A DNA stretch of 64,000 bases from Candidimonas nitroreducens (GCF_002209565.1 NZ_NJIH01000019.1:18193-82192), one strand, 5' to 3'. Positions 25,413-34,379 are shown, numbered from the stretch's first letter. A program made the numbers and translations. The notes: a model not told the origin generated them from the sequence alone.

Positions 25413-26120
25413 CTACGACGAACCGTTGCGGCGCCCGCCACCCGTGCCCGCGGGGCCCGGTGCCGAGGCGGCCCCGGCCGGCGCGGCAGCGTCGGCCGCC
25501 AGGCGCGCCGCCCGCAGATCCTGCATGATGGAATCCAGCCGTGCGCTCGCCTGGCTCTGCGCCCGGGAATACAGGCTGGCGCCGTGGGCGTCCATGCCCA
25601 CGGTAACCGGGCCCAGGCCGCGCACCCGCAGGCGCACCAGCCGGTAGTGCGTGAGCATGTCGCTCCAGCCCACTTCGAGCACCTCTTCGACGGCTTGCGA
25701 CAACAAGGCGCAGCCGCCGCCCAGGAACGACAGATAGACGCAGCCGGTTTCGCGCATGGCCGCAAGGCTCGACTCGTCCAGCCCGCCCTTGCCGCCGACC
25801 GCGTGCAGCTCCAGCCCACGCACCAGGCGCGGCATGTAGGGGTTGAAACGGGTGCTGGTGGTGGGATTCAGGTACAGCACCTCGAAACGCCCATCGGCCT
25901 CGCGGCTGAAACTGCCCAAGTGGAACAGCGAGGCGCCGCGCAGATCCATGGGCAGCGCCTCTTTGCCGTCCAGGCAGGCCAGCAGGCGCGCGTGGGTGGG
26001 CAGCCCGGCCGTAACCACGATCTCGCCGTCCATCAGCACCTGGTCGCCGGCCCTCAATTGGCGGGCGTCTTCGGCCGACAGGGGAAAGCGCATTCTATGC
26101 GTGCGTATGTCTTCGCTCAT
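25413..26120 (-). CDS. Class I fumarase/tartrate dehydratase-like beta subunit
   Basis: The 235-aa product matches the C-terminal domain of class I fumarases (TtdB-like), with RAGDQVLMDGEIVVTAG near the N terminus and VGGKGGLDESSLAAMRETGCVYLSFLGGGCALL in the middle. It begins 7 bp after the alpha-subunit stop. An alpha/beta pair makes a [4Fe-4S] hydro-lyase for fumarate, tartrate or methylated analogues. The C-terminal tail of about 35 residues is Ala/Gly/Pro-rich and not conserved-looking. Confidence 0.9.
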   Translation of the reverse strand: MSEDIRTHRMRFPLSAEDARQLRAGDQVLMDGEIVVTAGLPTHARLLACLDGKEALPMDLRGASLFHLGSFSREADGRFEVLYLNPTTSTRFNPYMPRLVRGLELHAVGGKGGLDESSLAAMRETGCVYLSFLGGGCALLSQAVEEVLEVGWSDMLTHYRLVRLRVRGLGPVTVGMDAHGASLYSRAQSQASARLDSIMQDLRAARLAADAAAPAGAASAPGPAGTGGGRRNGSS

Positions 26121-26127
26121 GACGGTT

Positions 26128-27003
26128 TCACTCCAGCACCTCGACCTCGCCCGAATTGTGCAGGCGCACACGGGTGCGGCGATTGATCCAGCAATTGAAG
26201 CACACCGCCACCGGCGTGAAGCCATGGCCCGCCGCGTATTCGATGTGGACGGCCATGGTGGTGCTGTCGCCGCCCGTTCCCATCGGGCCGAATCCCGTCT
26301 TGTTGATGGCCGCGGCCAGGCGGGTTTCCATGGCGGCAAGTATGGGCTCGTCGCTGGATTGGCCGATCGGGCGCAGGGTGGCCTCTTTGGCCATTTTCGC
26401 CGCGTAGTCGAACGATCCGCCTATGCCCACGCCGATGACCACGGGCGGGCACGGCTGGGAGCCCGCGCGGATCACCGTATCCAGCACGAAGCGCTCTATG
26501 GTTTCCAGATCCGGGAAGCTGAAGATCTCCAGCGCCGCCCAGCGGCCCGAGCCCAAGGCCTTGGGAGAACAGGTGATGTCGACATAGTCCACGTCATCGA
26601 CCACATCGAAGGTCACCAGCGGCATGTGCCGGCCCTTGTAGCCCCGTTCCAGGGTCAGCGGATTGGTAACGTGGGGCAGCAGCGGCGGATTGATGGTCGC
26701 CACCAGCTCGTCAAAGCCGTCGCTGATGGCCTTGCGCACACTGCCCTCGAACCTGGCCTGCGCGCCGATGCGCACGAAATATACCGGCACCCCGGCGTCC
26801 GAACAGACGAACCTGCCGGTCTCCCGCGCCGTATCGGCGCTGCGTATCATCATGTGCAGGGTATGGCGCGCCGTGCTGTCGCCTTCGCCATCGGCGGCAC
26901 GCGCCAGGGCGTTGCGGGCATCCCTCGGAATACCCTTGAGCGCACGTTCGTACATCTGTGCGGTAACCGTCTTGATCGTCTCGTAGCTGATACCCACGTT
27001 CAT
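26128..27003 (-). CDS. Class I fumarase/tartrate dehydratase-like alpha subunit
   Basis: The 291-aa protein is TtdA-like. Candidate [4Fe-4S] ligands are Cys67 (FVCSDAG), Cys145 (DITCSPKALGSG) and Cys185 (QPCPPVVIGVGIGGS). The canonical PKGGGSEN segment of fumarases is changed to SPKALGSGRW, which suggests a substrate other than fumarate. ATG at 27003 is preferred over 27015. The gene has copy 2 of the 34-bp promoter element upstream and is divergent from the Bug gene at 27198. Confidence 0.88.
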   Translation of the reverse strand: MNVGISYETIKTVTAQMYERALKGIPRDARNALARAADGEGDSTARHTLHMMIRSADTARETGRFVCSDAGVPVYFVRIGAQARFEGSVRKAISDGFDELVATINPPLLPHVTNPLTLERGYKGRHMPLVTFDVVDDVDYVDITCSPKALGSGRWAALEIFSFPDLETIERFVLDTVIRAGSQPCPPVVIGVGIGGSFDYAAKMAKEATLRPIGQSSDEPILAAMETRLAAAINKTGFGPMGTGGDSTTMAVHIEYAAGHGFTPVAVCFNCWINRRTRVRLHNSGEVEVLE

Positions 27004-27049
27004 GCTCCACAACACCCGCTCCAGCCGGCGGATCGCTTATATTTCCGGA

Positions 27050-27092
27050 TCAATAAACTTTAATGCCATACTTATGACCTTTTTGCTATAGT
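27050..27092. promoter_or_regulatory. Promoter/operator element, copy 2 (fumarase-like/Bug divergent region)
   Basis: 27050-27083 is the second copy of the 34-bp element described at 25346-25379, including the identical 12-mer TTATGACCTTTT (27072-27083). On the plus strand a TATAGT (27087-27092) follows directly and could be the -10 of the Bug gene at 27198. An operator here would therefore affect both divergent transcripts. Confidence 0.5.
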
Positions 27093-27197
27093 ACAGGGAA
27101 AGCCCCCGATCATCAATCCAGCAAACCGGATCCCGGGCCCGGCAAACATACCCATTTACCTCGTCACCACCACACTGACCCTAGTACGGAGACAACC

Positions 27198-28181
27198 ATG
27201 TCCGGAATCGATAGGCGCGCAGCATGCGCGCTGCTGCTTTCATTGGCTGCGGGAACGGTATCCATAGCCCGCGCGGCGCCGGCGGCCACCTACCCCCAGC
27301 GCCCCATCACACTGATCAACCCCTATGCGGCAGGCGGCCCGGCCGACGTCCTGGCGCGCAGGCTCGCCAAGGATCTCGGCGAGGTTCTGGCCCAGCCGGT
27401 CATCGTCGAGAACAAACCCGGCGCCGCCGCGGCGCTGGGCACCGGCTATGTGGCGCGCGCCAAGCCAGACGGCTACACGCTGCTGATCAGCACCTCGGCC
27501 GGCCACGTGGTCACGCCGCTGCTGCACCACGTCACCTACGACGGCGTCGCTGACTTCTCGTTCATAGGCATCGTGGCCAGCCAGTCGAGCATGCTGGTGA
27601 TCAATCCGCAATTCAAGGTGAACAACGTCGCCGAACTCATCGCCTACGCCAAGCAGCATCCGGGCAAGCTGAATTTCGGCTCGGCAGGAACCGGCGGCGC
27701 CACGCACCTGGGCGGCGAGCTCTTCAAGCAGAAGGCCGGCGTCGACATCGTGCACATTCCGTACAACGGCGCCGCGCTGGCCCTGACGGATCTGATCGGC
27801 GGCCAGGTGCAGATGGCATTCCTGAACCTGTCCGCCTGCCTGCCGCACATCAAGGACGGCAGGATCAAGGCGCTGGCCTATGCCTCCGAACATCGTTCCA
27901 AGCTGCTGCCGGACGTCCCCACGCTGGAAGAGTCCGGCATCCACGGCGCCGACGTACCCACCTGGTACAGCCTAGCGGCTCCCAAGGGTACGCCCGCGGC
28001 GATCGTCGACCGGCTCAACGCGGCCCTGCTGGCCCTGAACGCCAAGCCCGGCTATGCGGCATTCATGGAAAGCCTGGACGCCGTCCCCTTGTCCCTGTCG
28101 CCGGCACAGACCACCCAATTCGTCGAGCACGACCGCAGCAACATGACCAAGCTGCTGCGCTCGATCGGCCTGGCCAAGTAG
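27198..28181 (+). CDS. Bug/TctC-family periplasmic receptor (orphan) 5
   Basis: A 327-aa receptor with a short signal peptide (DRRAACALLLSLAAG core, cleavage near residue 26-29), ITLINPYAAGGPAD and HIPYNGAALA in place of the commoner HVPYKG. It is divergent from the fumarase-like pair and followed after 56 bp by a flavin reductase gene. With the shared promoter element it probably belongs to the same regulon as the GST and fumarase-like transcripts. Confidence 0.92.
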   Translation: MSGIDRRAACALLLSLAAGTVSIARAAPAATYPQRPITLINPYAAGGPADVLARRLAKDLGEVLAQPVIVENKPGAAAALGTGYVARAKPDGYTLLISTSAGHVVTPLLHHVTYDGVADFSFIGIVASQSSMLVINPQFKVNNVAELIAYAKQHPGKLNFGSAGTGGATHLGGELFKQKAGVDIVHIPYNGAALALTDLIGGQVQMAFLNLSACLPHIKDGRIKALAYASEHRSKLLPDVPTLEESGIHGADVPTWYSLAAPKGTPAAIVDRLNAALLALNAKPGYAAFMESLDAVPLSLSPAQTTQFVEHDRSNMTKLLRSIGLAK

Positions 28182-28237
28182 CGGGCCGCGGCGCCCGGCG
28201 CCACAAGGGCGCCGCCGCTGCCCTGCAAGGATCCCTC

Positions 28238-28894
28238 ATGCCATCACCCCTGCACACTTACACCTACCTGGGCCAGGAAAGCCTGGACACGGAAACCAGC
28301 TACCGCCTGCTGGTAGGCTGCGTCGTGCCGCGCCCCATCGCCTGGATCAGCACCCTGAACCCGGACGGCTCGGCCAACCTGGCGCCGTTCAGTTCCTACA
28401 ACTACGTGGCCACCAGCCCGCCGATGCTGGCCGTGAATATCGCCACCCGCGAAGGCGAGCATAAGGACACCGCCATCAATATCTCGGCCAGCGGGGAATT
28501 CGTGGTCAACGTGGTCGACGAGGCCTCGATGGAAGCGATGCACAAGTCGGCGGCCAACTATCCGCGCGGCACCAGCGAAGCCGCGGCGCTGGACATCCCG
28601 CTGCTGCCCAGCCGCGTGGTCGCGCCGCCACGCATCGCCAACACGCCCGTGCAGATGGAATGCCGGCTCGACCAGAAGGTCGTGCTGGGCCGCGGCGTCA
28701 ATACCCTGTATATCGGCGAGGTAGTGGCTTTTCATCTGTCCGACCAGGTCTACGACGGCCATCGCGTCGACAGCCATCGCATCCGGCCCGTGGCGCGGCT
28801 GGGCGGGCCGTTCTATTCGACGCTGGGCGAGATCATCCGCAAGCCCATGCTGCAGCGCCCCCCCGGCGGGGAAGGCAGCGTCGATCAGGCCTGA
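28238..28894 (+). CDS. Flavin reductase (DIM6/NTAB)-like FMN-binding protein
   Basis: The 218-aa protein has the FMN-binding split-barrel segments CVVPRPIAWISTLNPDGSANLAPFSSYN and TAINISASGEFVVNVV that are typical of flavin reductase-like proteins. Such enzymes supply reduced flavin to a monooxygenase or act as oxygenase components themselves. No two-component monooxygenase is adjacent. It follows the Bug gene and its stop overlaps the convergent LysR stop by 10 bp. Confidence 0.88.
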   Translation: MPSPLHTYTYLGQESLDTETSYRLLVGCVVPRPIAWISTLNPDGSANLAPFSSYNYVATSPPMLAVNIATREGEHKDTAINISASGEFVVNVVDEASMEAMHKSAANYPRGTSEAAALDIPLLPSRVVAPPRIANTPVQMECRLDQKVVLGRGVNTLYIGEVVAFHLSDQVYDGHRVDSHRIRPVARLGGPFYSTLGEIIRKPMLQRPPGGEGSVDQA

Positions 28895-29811
28895 GGGCGC
28901 CCCGCGCGGCCGCGGCCGCGCTCGACCAGCGCCGCCGCGTGCGCCCGGTATTCCAGCCGCGCGGCCTCCAGGAACGCCTGTATCAGCCCTGTCTTGGGCG
29001 AAGACCTCGACCAGATCAGGCCGAAGCGCCTGGGCTCGCCATAGTCGCCCAGCGGCAGCGCGACGATGCGCAGCTGCGGCCCCATCAAATTGGCGGCCAG
29101 CGGCACGATGGCCACGCCCAGATCCAGATGCACCATCAGCGCAATGGACTCCAGGCTGTTCAGCTCGAAGCGCTCGCGCGGCTGCAGGCCCAGCCCCTTC
29201 AGGTAGCGGCCGATCATCTGCCCCGTCCAGCTGTTGCGCTCGTAGCGGATGAAAGGCTGGCGGCGCAGCAGATCCAGCGGCGCGCGCGCCGCGTGCCGCT
29301 GCGCGGCCAGCAGCACGAAGGGCTCTTCCCGCAACAACTGCCAGTTCAGGCTCTTGGGCAGCGCATAAGGCGCCTGCGTGGCGATTGCCGCGTCCAGCTC
29401 CTTGCTCTCGACGGCCGGGTAGAAATCGGCCGAGTAGCCCGGATTGATCATGACATTGACTTGGGGGTGCTTGCGCACCAGGCGCGCCAGCACGTAGGGC
29501 ACCACGCTGTGCAGCGAGGTGTTGCCGGCGCCCAGCCGCAGCTCGCCGCGCACCTCGTCGGACTTGGCAAGCGAGGTCAGCTCGTCGATACTTGACTGGA
29601 TGTCGCGCGCCTTGTCCAGGATGCGCATGCCGGCCTCGGTCAGGTGTACGGTATGGCCGGCGCGGGTCACCAGGGCCACGTTCAGCTCGCCTTCCAGGGC
29701 GCGGATCTGCTGGGCCACCGCGCCATGCGTCAGATTCAGGCGGCGCCCGGCCTCGGCCATGGAACCGTGCTTATGGATCAGCAACAGCGTATTCAGGAAC
29801 TTGGTATTCAT
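28885..29811 (-). CDS. LysR-family transcriptional regulator
   Basis: A 308-aa LysR protein with the winged helix at 1-60 (FLNTLLLIHKHGSMAEAGRRLNLTHGAVAQQI) and a normal-length effector domain. It is divergent from the CitE-like lyase gene at 30051. The dyad AAAGATA/TATCTTT at 29907-29927 lies about 96 bp upstream of its start. It most likely activates the lyase - CaiB - Bug operon; the convergent Bug - flavin reductase pair could be a second target. Confidence 0.9.
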   Translation of the reverse strand: MNTKFLNTLLLIHKHGSMAEAGRRLNLTHGAVAQQIRALEGELNVALVTRAGHTVHLTEAGMRILDKARDIQSSIDELTSLAKSDEVRGELRLGAGNTSLHSVVPYVLARLVRKHPQVNVMINPGYSADFYPAVESKELDAAIATQAPYALPKSLNWQLLREEPFVLLAAQRHAARAPLDLLRRQPFIRYERNSWTGQMIGRYLKGLGLQPRERFELNSLESIALMVHLDLGVAIVPLAANLMGPQLRIVALPLGDYGEPRRFGLIWSRSSPKTGLIQAFLEAARLEYRAHAAALVERGRGRAGRPQA

Positions 29812-29906
29812 GTCATTCGGTATCCGGGGCGCCAGAGCGGTGCCTGCCTGCGGCAGGGCTTACACGGCCGGGGCGGGCGGCAGGCTTCGCGCCGCCGGCC
29901 CAGCGC

Positions 29907-29961
29907 AAAGATAGTAAACATATCTTTTGATACGAGAATTACAGCTACTTTTTTATCTTTT
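29907..29961. promoter_or_regulatory. LysR-type operator of the CitE-like operon
   Basis: AAAGATA (29907-29913) and TATCTTT (29921-29927) form a perfect dyad with a 7-bp spacer. A third half-site, TATCTTTT, lies at 29954-29961 nearer the lyase gene. A strong dyad plus a promoter-proximal weaker half-site is the usual recognition/activation layout of LysR activators. Confidence 0.6.
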
Positions 29962-30050
29962 CACAAGCACAATACGGCACTGGAGCCGCCGGCCGGCCTA
30001 TACACTGCATACACCGCCACAAGCCGCGAGCCTCGCCTAGGAGACCCATC

Positions 30051-30905
30051 ATGCGCAGCAAGCTGTTCGTTCCGGCATCGCGCCCGGAACTGTTCGACAA
30101 AGCACTGGCCTCGGACGCCGACGCCATCAGCTTCGATCTGGAAGATTCGGTACTGGAAAACCGCAAGGACTACGCCCGCGGCGAGCTGCTGAAGTTCCTG
30201 GATACGGCGCCCGCGACCGGCAAGACGCTCATCGTGCGCGTCAACGCCATGGACACCCCGCACTTCGGCGCCGACCTGCAGGCATGCTGCCACCCTGCGG
30301 TGCAGGTGATCAACGTGCCCAAGATCGACTCGGCGCAGCAGGTGCTCGATTTCGCGGGCCGGCTGCAAGAACTCGAGCGCGCGCGGGCGCTGCCCGGCGA
30401 CATCGCGCTGCTGGCCAATATCGAGACGCCGCACGCCCTGCACGCCGCCGCCGACATCGCCACGAGCCACGAGCGCGTGTGCGGCCTGCAGCTGGGCCTG
30501 GGCGACCTGTTCGAGCCGCTGGGCATACGGCGCTATGATGCGGCCAATGTGCACGCGGTCATGTTCGAGCTGCGCATGGCCGCGGCCGCGGGCGGGGTCT
30601 ACGCCTACGATGCCGCCTATGCCGATGCGGCCAACGTCGAGGGCTACCGCGCCGAGGCGCAGCTGGCGCGCGGCCTGGGCTTCCTGGGCAAGACCTGCAT
30701 CCACCCGCGCCAGGTGGCGATCGCCAATGAAGTCTTCCGCCCCTCCGAAGGCGAGATCATATGGGCGCGCAAGGTGACGCAAGCCGCGCAAGCCAGCCAG
30801 CAAAACGGCGCCTTCCTGCTCGAGGGCAAGATGATCGACGTGCCTTTCGTGGCCAGGGCTCACGAGGTATTGCGCCAGGCCGCGCAATACGCGCCGGCGC
30901 AATAG
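30051..30905 (+). CDS. HpcH/HpaI-family CoA-ester C-C lyase (CitE-like, citramalyl/malyl-CoA lyase type)
   Basis: The 284-aa TIM-barrel protein has RSKLFVPASRPE at its start, SFDLEDSV, the metal-binding Glu in NIETPHAL, LGLGDLFEP and GKTCIHPRQV, all hallmarks of CitE-like lyases. These cleave malyl-, citramalyl- or hydroxymethylglutaryl-CoA-type thioesters with Mg2+. It is followed by a CaiB gene (57-bp gap), the pair seen in the Pseudomonas aeruginosa itaconate gene set (CoA transferase plus citramalyl-CoA lyase). Citramalyl-CoA cleavage to pyruvate and acetyl-CoA is the leading hypothesis. Confidence 0.9.
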   Translation: MRSKLFVPASRPELFDKALASDADAISFDLEDSVLENRKDYARGELLKFLDTAPATGKTLIVRVNAMDTPHFGADLQACCHPAVQVINVPKIDSAQQVLDFAGRLQELERARALPGDIALLANIETPHALHAAADIATSHERVCGLQLGLGDLFEPLGIRRYDAANVHAVMFELRMAAAAGGVYAYDAAYADAANVEGYRAEAQLARGLGFLGKTCIHPRQVAIANEVFRPSEGEIIWARKVTQAAQASQQNGAFLLEGKMIDVPFVARAHEVLRQAAQYAPAQ

Positions 30906-30962
30906 CGGGGCGGCACGCGGTATAAGTCAAGCAGGCAACGGCAAGGCAAAAGGAAAACATCC

Positions 30963-32147
30963 ATGGCAACGCTACACGACAATGCGCCTCTGGGCGGGAT
31001 CCGGGTACTGGATCTCAGCGCCTACATCGCCGGCCCCTATGGCTGCGCGCTGCTCGCCGACATGGGCGCCGAGGTCATCAAGATCGAATCGCCCGAAGGC
31101 GACAATCTGCGCCGCTATCCCTCCACCCTGCAGGCCGAAAGCCGCGCCTTCCTGGGGGTGAACCGGGGCAAGAAGGGCATGGTCATCGACCTCAAGAGCG
31201 CGGCCGGCCTGGCCGTGTTCCAGCGCCTGACGCAATCGGCCGACGTGCTGGTGCACAACTTCCGCCCCGCGGTTCCCAAGCGCCTGAAGATCGACTACGA
31301 AACCCTGGAAAAACTCAATCCGCGCCTGATCTACTGCGCCATGACGGGCTACGGCGCCTCGGGCCCCCTGGCCGACAAGGCGGGCTACGACCAGGTGCTG
31401 CAGGCCATGAGCGGCATTTGCACCTCGCAGGGCAGCGCCGAGCAGCCACAGATCGTGTATGGGTCGGCGGTCGACTTCTACGCGGCCTCGATGGTGTCGA
31501 ACGCCGTTTCGGCGGCCCTGTTCCAGCGCGAGCGCACCAAGTACGGCCGCGAGATCTCGGTGTCGCTGCTGGGCAGCGCCCTGGCCATGCAGGCGGCGCG
31601 CATGGTCTTTGCCGAAAACGAACCGCGCCACATCGAGCGCGACATGCGCTCGGGCGGCATCACGGGCATACACCCCACGCGCCAGGGCTTTCTGTACCTG
31701 TCGGCCAATACGCCGCATTTCTGGAAGTCGCTGTGCACGCTGACGGGCGTGCCGCAGCTGGCGGAAGGCGAGCGCTACGACAGCGTGCGCAAGCGCGCCG
31801 AACATGCCGAGGAAATCGTGCCCCTACTGCGCGCGGCCCTGCTGCAGCGCACGGCGCTGGAATGGGAAGAACTGTTCGGTTCGGCCGTGCCCTGCGCGGC
31901 GGTGCGCCGCCCCGAAGACATCATCGACAACCCGCAGGTGCAGGAACAGGCCTACCTGGCCGACTTCGAGCACCCCACGGTGGGCCGCTACAAGGGCGTG
32001 GCCAACCTGATCAAGTTCCAGGGCTGCGACCCGATGCCTCCGGTGCCCGGGCCGCGGCTGGGCCAGCACACGCGCGAAATCCTCGACCAGGCGGGCTATG
32101 GCAGCGATGAGATCGACGCGCTCTTCGAACAGAAGGCGGTCGCCTGA
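30963..32147 (+). CDS. CaiB/BaiF class III CoA transferase C
   Basis: The 394-aa protein has IRVLDLSAYIAGPYGCALLADMGAEVIKIE-type sequence at the start, NRGKKGM and the putative catalytic Asp171 in GSAVDFYAAS. Its position directly behind the CitE-like lyase suggests that it loads CoA onto the acid later cleaved by that lyase; itaconate or mesaconate would fit. A 133-bp gap with a strong hairpin separates it from the Bug gene. Confidence 0.93.
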   Translation: MATLHDNAPLGGIRVLDLSAYIAGPYGCALLADMGAEVIKIESPEGDNLRRYPSTLQAESRAFLGVNRGKKGMVIDLKSAAGLAVFQRLTQSADVLVHNFRPAVPKRLKIDYETLEKLNPRLIYCAMTGYGASGPLADKAGYDQVLQAMSGICTSQGSAEQPQIVYGSAVDFYAASMVSNAVSAALFQRERTKYGREISVSLLGSALAMQAARMVFAENEPRHIERDMRSGGITGIHPTRQGFLYLSANTPHFWKSLCTLTGVPQLAEGERYDSVRKRAEHAEEIVPLLRAALLQRTALEWEELFGSAVPCAAVRRPEDIIDNPQVQEQAYLADFEHPTVGRYKGVANLIKFQGCDPMPPVPGPRLGQHTREILDQAGYGSDEIDALFEQKAVA

Positions 32148-32210
32148 ACCGGGCGTGCCGCCCAGCCGCGGCGGCCATGCGCCCGGCCCGAAACCCGCCG
32201 CCACACAACG

Positions 32211-32239
32211 GGTGCGGCACAATGGCTCCGTGCCGCACC
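32211..32239 (+). repeat. Strong 10-bp intercistronic stem-loop
   Basis: GGTGCGGCAC (32211-32220) and GTGCCGCACC (32230-32239) pair perfectly over a 9-nt loop, 41 bp before the Bug start. No U-run follows, so it is more likely an RNA stability or processing element that lets the receptor be made at a different level than the upstream enzymes. Confidence 0.6.
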
Positions 32240-32280
32240 CAATACGATACGTACCCGATGTACACAACAAGGAGGCTCCC

Positions 32281-33267
32281 ATGAGCATCATCCCCAAACG
32301 CCTGTATGCGATTCCCGCACTGGCAAGCGCGCTGGCCTGCCTGGCCGTCCCCGGCAGCGCCGCGGCCGCGGCATTTCCCGACAAACCCATCACGGTCGTG
32401 GTGCCCTATTCGCCCGGTGGCGGCGCCGACAACGCGGCGCGCATCATCTCGCAGGGCCTGAGCCAGGAACTCAAGCAAAGCGTCGTCATCGAAAACAAGG
32501 GCGGGGCCAGCGGCTCGATCGGCGCAGCCTACGTGGCGCGCGCCACCCCCAACGGCTACACCCTGCTGTACGATGCCTCGTCGTTCGCCATCAACCCGGT
32601 GCTGCGCAAGCTGCCCTACAACGCGCAGAAAGACTTCATCCCGGTGTCGCAGGCGGTAAGCGTGCCCAACATCATGGTGACCGCGATGAACTCGCCCTTC
32701 ACCTCGCTGCAGTCCTACATCGACGCGGCCCGCAAGGCGCCCGGCAAGTACACCTTCGCCTCGTACGGGCCGGGCAGCCTGGCGCAGATGATCGGCGAGC
32801 TGCTCAAGAAGGAAACCGGCATCGACATTGTGCACGTGCCCTACAAAGGCGGTGCGCCGGCCATCGTCGACGTCATGAGCGGCCAGGTCAACGTGTACTT
32901 CGCCAATGCGGCCTCCAGCCTGGGCTATATCACCAGCCATAAGCTCAAGGCGCTGGCGGTCACTTCGGCCACGCGCATGAAAGAACTGCCCGACGTGCCC
33001 ACCATGTCCGAATCGGGCCTGAAGAATTTCAGCGTGCTCGAATGGAACGGCTTCTTCGCGCCCGCCGGCACGCCGCCGGAAGTGGTGGCGCGCCTGCAGC
33101 AGGCGATCCAGGCCACCATGAAAAACCCCGCAATACAGGAAAAACTGCACAAGCTCGGCCTGACGGCGGTGGGCAGCACCTCGGCCGAGTTCGCGGCCTT
33201 CGTCAAGTCCGAGACGGCGCGCTGGCGGGAAGTGGTCAAGGCGAACCACATTTCGCTGCAGCAATAA
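32281..33267 (+). CDS. Bug/TctC-family periplasmic receptor (orphan) 6
   Basis: The 328-aa receptor starts at ATG 32281, preceded by AAGGAGG, with a signal peptide cleaved near residue 30 (SAAAA/AFPDK). ITVVVPYSPGGGAD and HVPYKGGAPA are present. The frame is open for 61 codons upstream but that part is in the hairpin-bearing spacer. It is the third gene of the lyase - CaiB - Bug set. Confidence 0.93.
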   Translation: MSIIPKRLYAIPALASALACLAVPGSAAAAAFPDKPITVVVPYSPGGGADNAARIISQGLSQELKQSVVIENKGGASGSIGAAYVARATPNGYTLLYDASSFAINPVLRKLPYNAQKDFIPVSQAVSVPNIMVTAMNSPFTSLQSYIDAARKAPGKYTFASYGPGSLAQMIGELLKKETGIDIVHVPYKGGAPAIVDVMSGQVNVYFANAASSLGYITSHKLKALAVTSATRMKELPDVPTMSESGLKNFSVLEWNGFFAPAGTPPEVVARLQQAIQATMKNPAIQEKLHKLGLTAVGSTSAEFAAFVKSETARWREVVKANHISLQQ

Positions 33268-33365
33268 AGGCGGCAAAAACGCAACCCGGATCCGGCGTGC
33301 GCAGGCGGGGAAGCCGCATCTAATCCCCACCTGCGCACACCGGCTCTTTCGACACGGCGGATCTC

Positions 33366-34283
33366 ATGCTGCGACTGGACATACTGGGCGTACAAGCCTT
33401 CGTCTTCATCGCCGAACTGGGCAATTTCAGCAGTGCCGCCGAACACCTGCACCTGTCGCAGACGGCGCTGAGCCGGCGCGTGTCCAAGCTGGAAGAAAGC
33501 ATAGGCGTAGAACTGTTCGTGCGCACCACGCGCTCGGTCAGCCTGAGCCAGGCCGGGCGCGACTTCCTGCCGCGCGCGCGCCGCATCGTGCGCGAGCTGG
33601 CGGCCGCCCTGGACGACATGAAGGACAATGCCGCCAAGGGCTACGGGCGCTTCGTGGTGGCCTGCCTGCCCACCATCGCCGCGGCGCTGCTGCCGCCGGT
33701 GCTGGCCGAATACCGGCGCCTCTATCCGCGCAACCGCATCCACATCCTGGATCGCTCGGCCTACGAGATCCGCGAGGCCGTGCTGGAAGGCGAGGCCGAC
33801 TTCGGCATCTCGGTGCCCGGCTCCCTGCACTCCGACCTGGAATACCAGCCCCTGTTCGACGATCCCGTGGTGGCGGTATGCCCCAACGGCCATCCACTGG
33901 GCCGCCGCCGCAGGCTGGCTTGGAAAGAACTCGAAGGCATCCCCTTGGTCGGCGCCAGCTCGCTCAGCGGCCTGCGCCTGCAGCTGGAACAGGTCGTGCA
34001 CGAACACAAGCTGGATCTCTTCTTCGCCTACGAAGTTTCGCACCTGGCCACGATCACCGGCATGGTATTGGGCGGCGCCGGCCTTGCCGTGCTGCCGCAG
34101 ACGGCCGTGCGCATGCTCTCGGCGGGCGAACTGCAGGTGCTGCCGCTGCATACACCTCGAGTGGTGCGCCCGATCCAGATCTTCAGGCGCGCCGACCGGC
34201 CGCTGTCGGCGCTGTCGCGCCCGCTGTACGACCTGGCGGTCGAGCACCTCGCATCGGGCCGCCGCCGGCCCGGTGCGCAATGA
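33366..34283 (+). CDS. LysR-family transcriptional regulator
   Basis: The 305-aa protein has a LysR winged helix at 1-60 (LRLDILGVQAFVFIAELGNFSSAAEHLHLSQTALSRRVSKLE type) and a full effector domain. It lies 98 bp after the Bug gene and 223 bp before the DapA-like gene on the same strand. The dyad TGCAA-N3-TTGCA at 34367-34379 in the latter gap may be its site. The target could be the DapA-like gene, the Bug operon, or both. Confidence 0.9.
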   Translation: MLRLDILGVQAFVFIAELGNFSSAAEHLHLSQTALSRRVSKLEESIGVELFVRTTRSVSLSQAGRDFLPRARRIVRELAAALDDMKDNAAKGYGRFVVACLPTIAAALLPPVLAEYRRLYPRNRIHILDRSAYEIREAVLEGEADFGISVPGSLHSDLEYQPLFDDPVVAVCPNGHPLGRRRRLAWKELEGIPLVGASSLSGLRLQLEQVVHEHKLDLFFAYEVSHLATITGMVLGGAGLAVLPQTAVRMLSAGELQVLPLHTPRVVRPIQIFRRADRPLSALSRPLYDLAVEHLASGRRRPGAQ

Positions 34284-34366
34284 TGGGCGGCGCTCACAAC
34301 ACACGGCGGCCCGCCCCGTATCTGCGCATCGATACGCCGTATTGATGTATATAAGGCATGAATCCC

Positions 34367-34379
34367 TGCAATATTTGCA
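34367..34379. promoter_or_regulatory. Small dyad upstream of the DapA-like gene
   Basis: TGCAA (34367-34371) and TTGCA (34375-34379) are separated by 3 bp in an AT-rich stretch about 128 bp before the aldolase start. It is a possible operator for the LysR protein at 33366. Confidence 0.35.
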
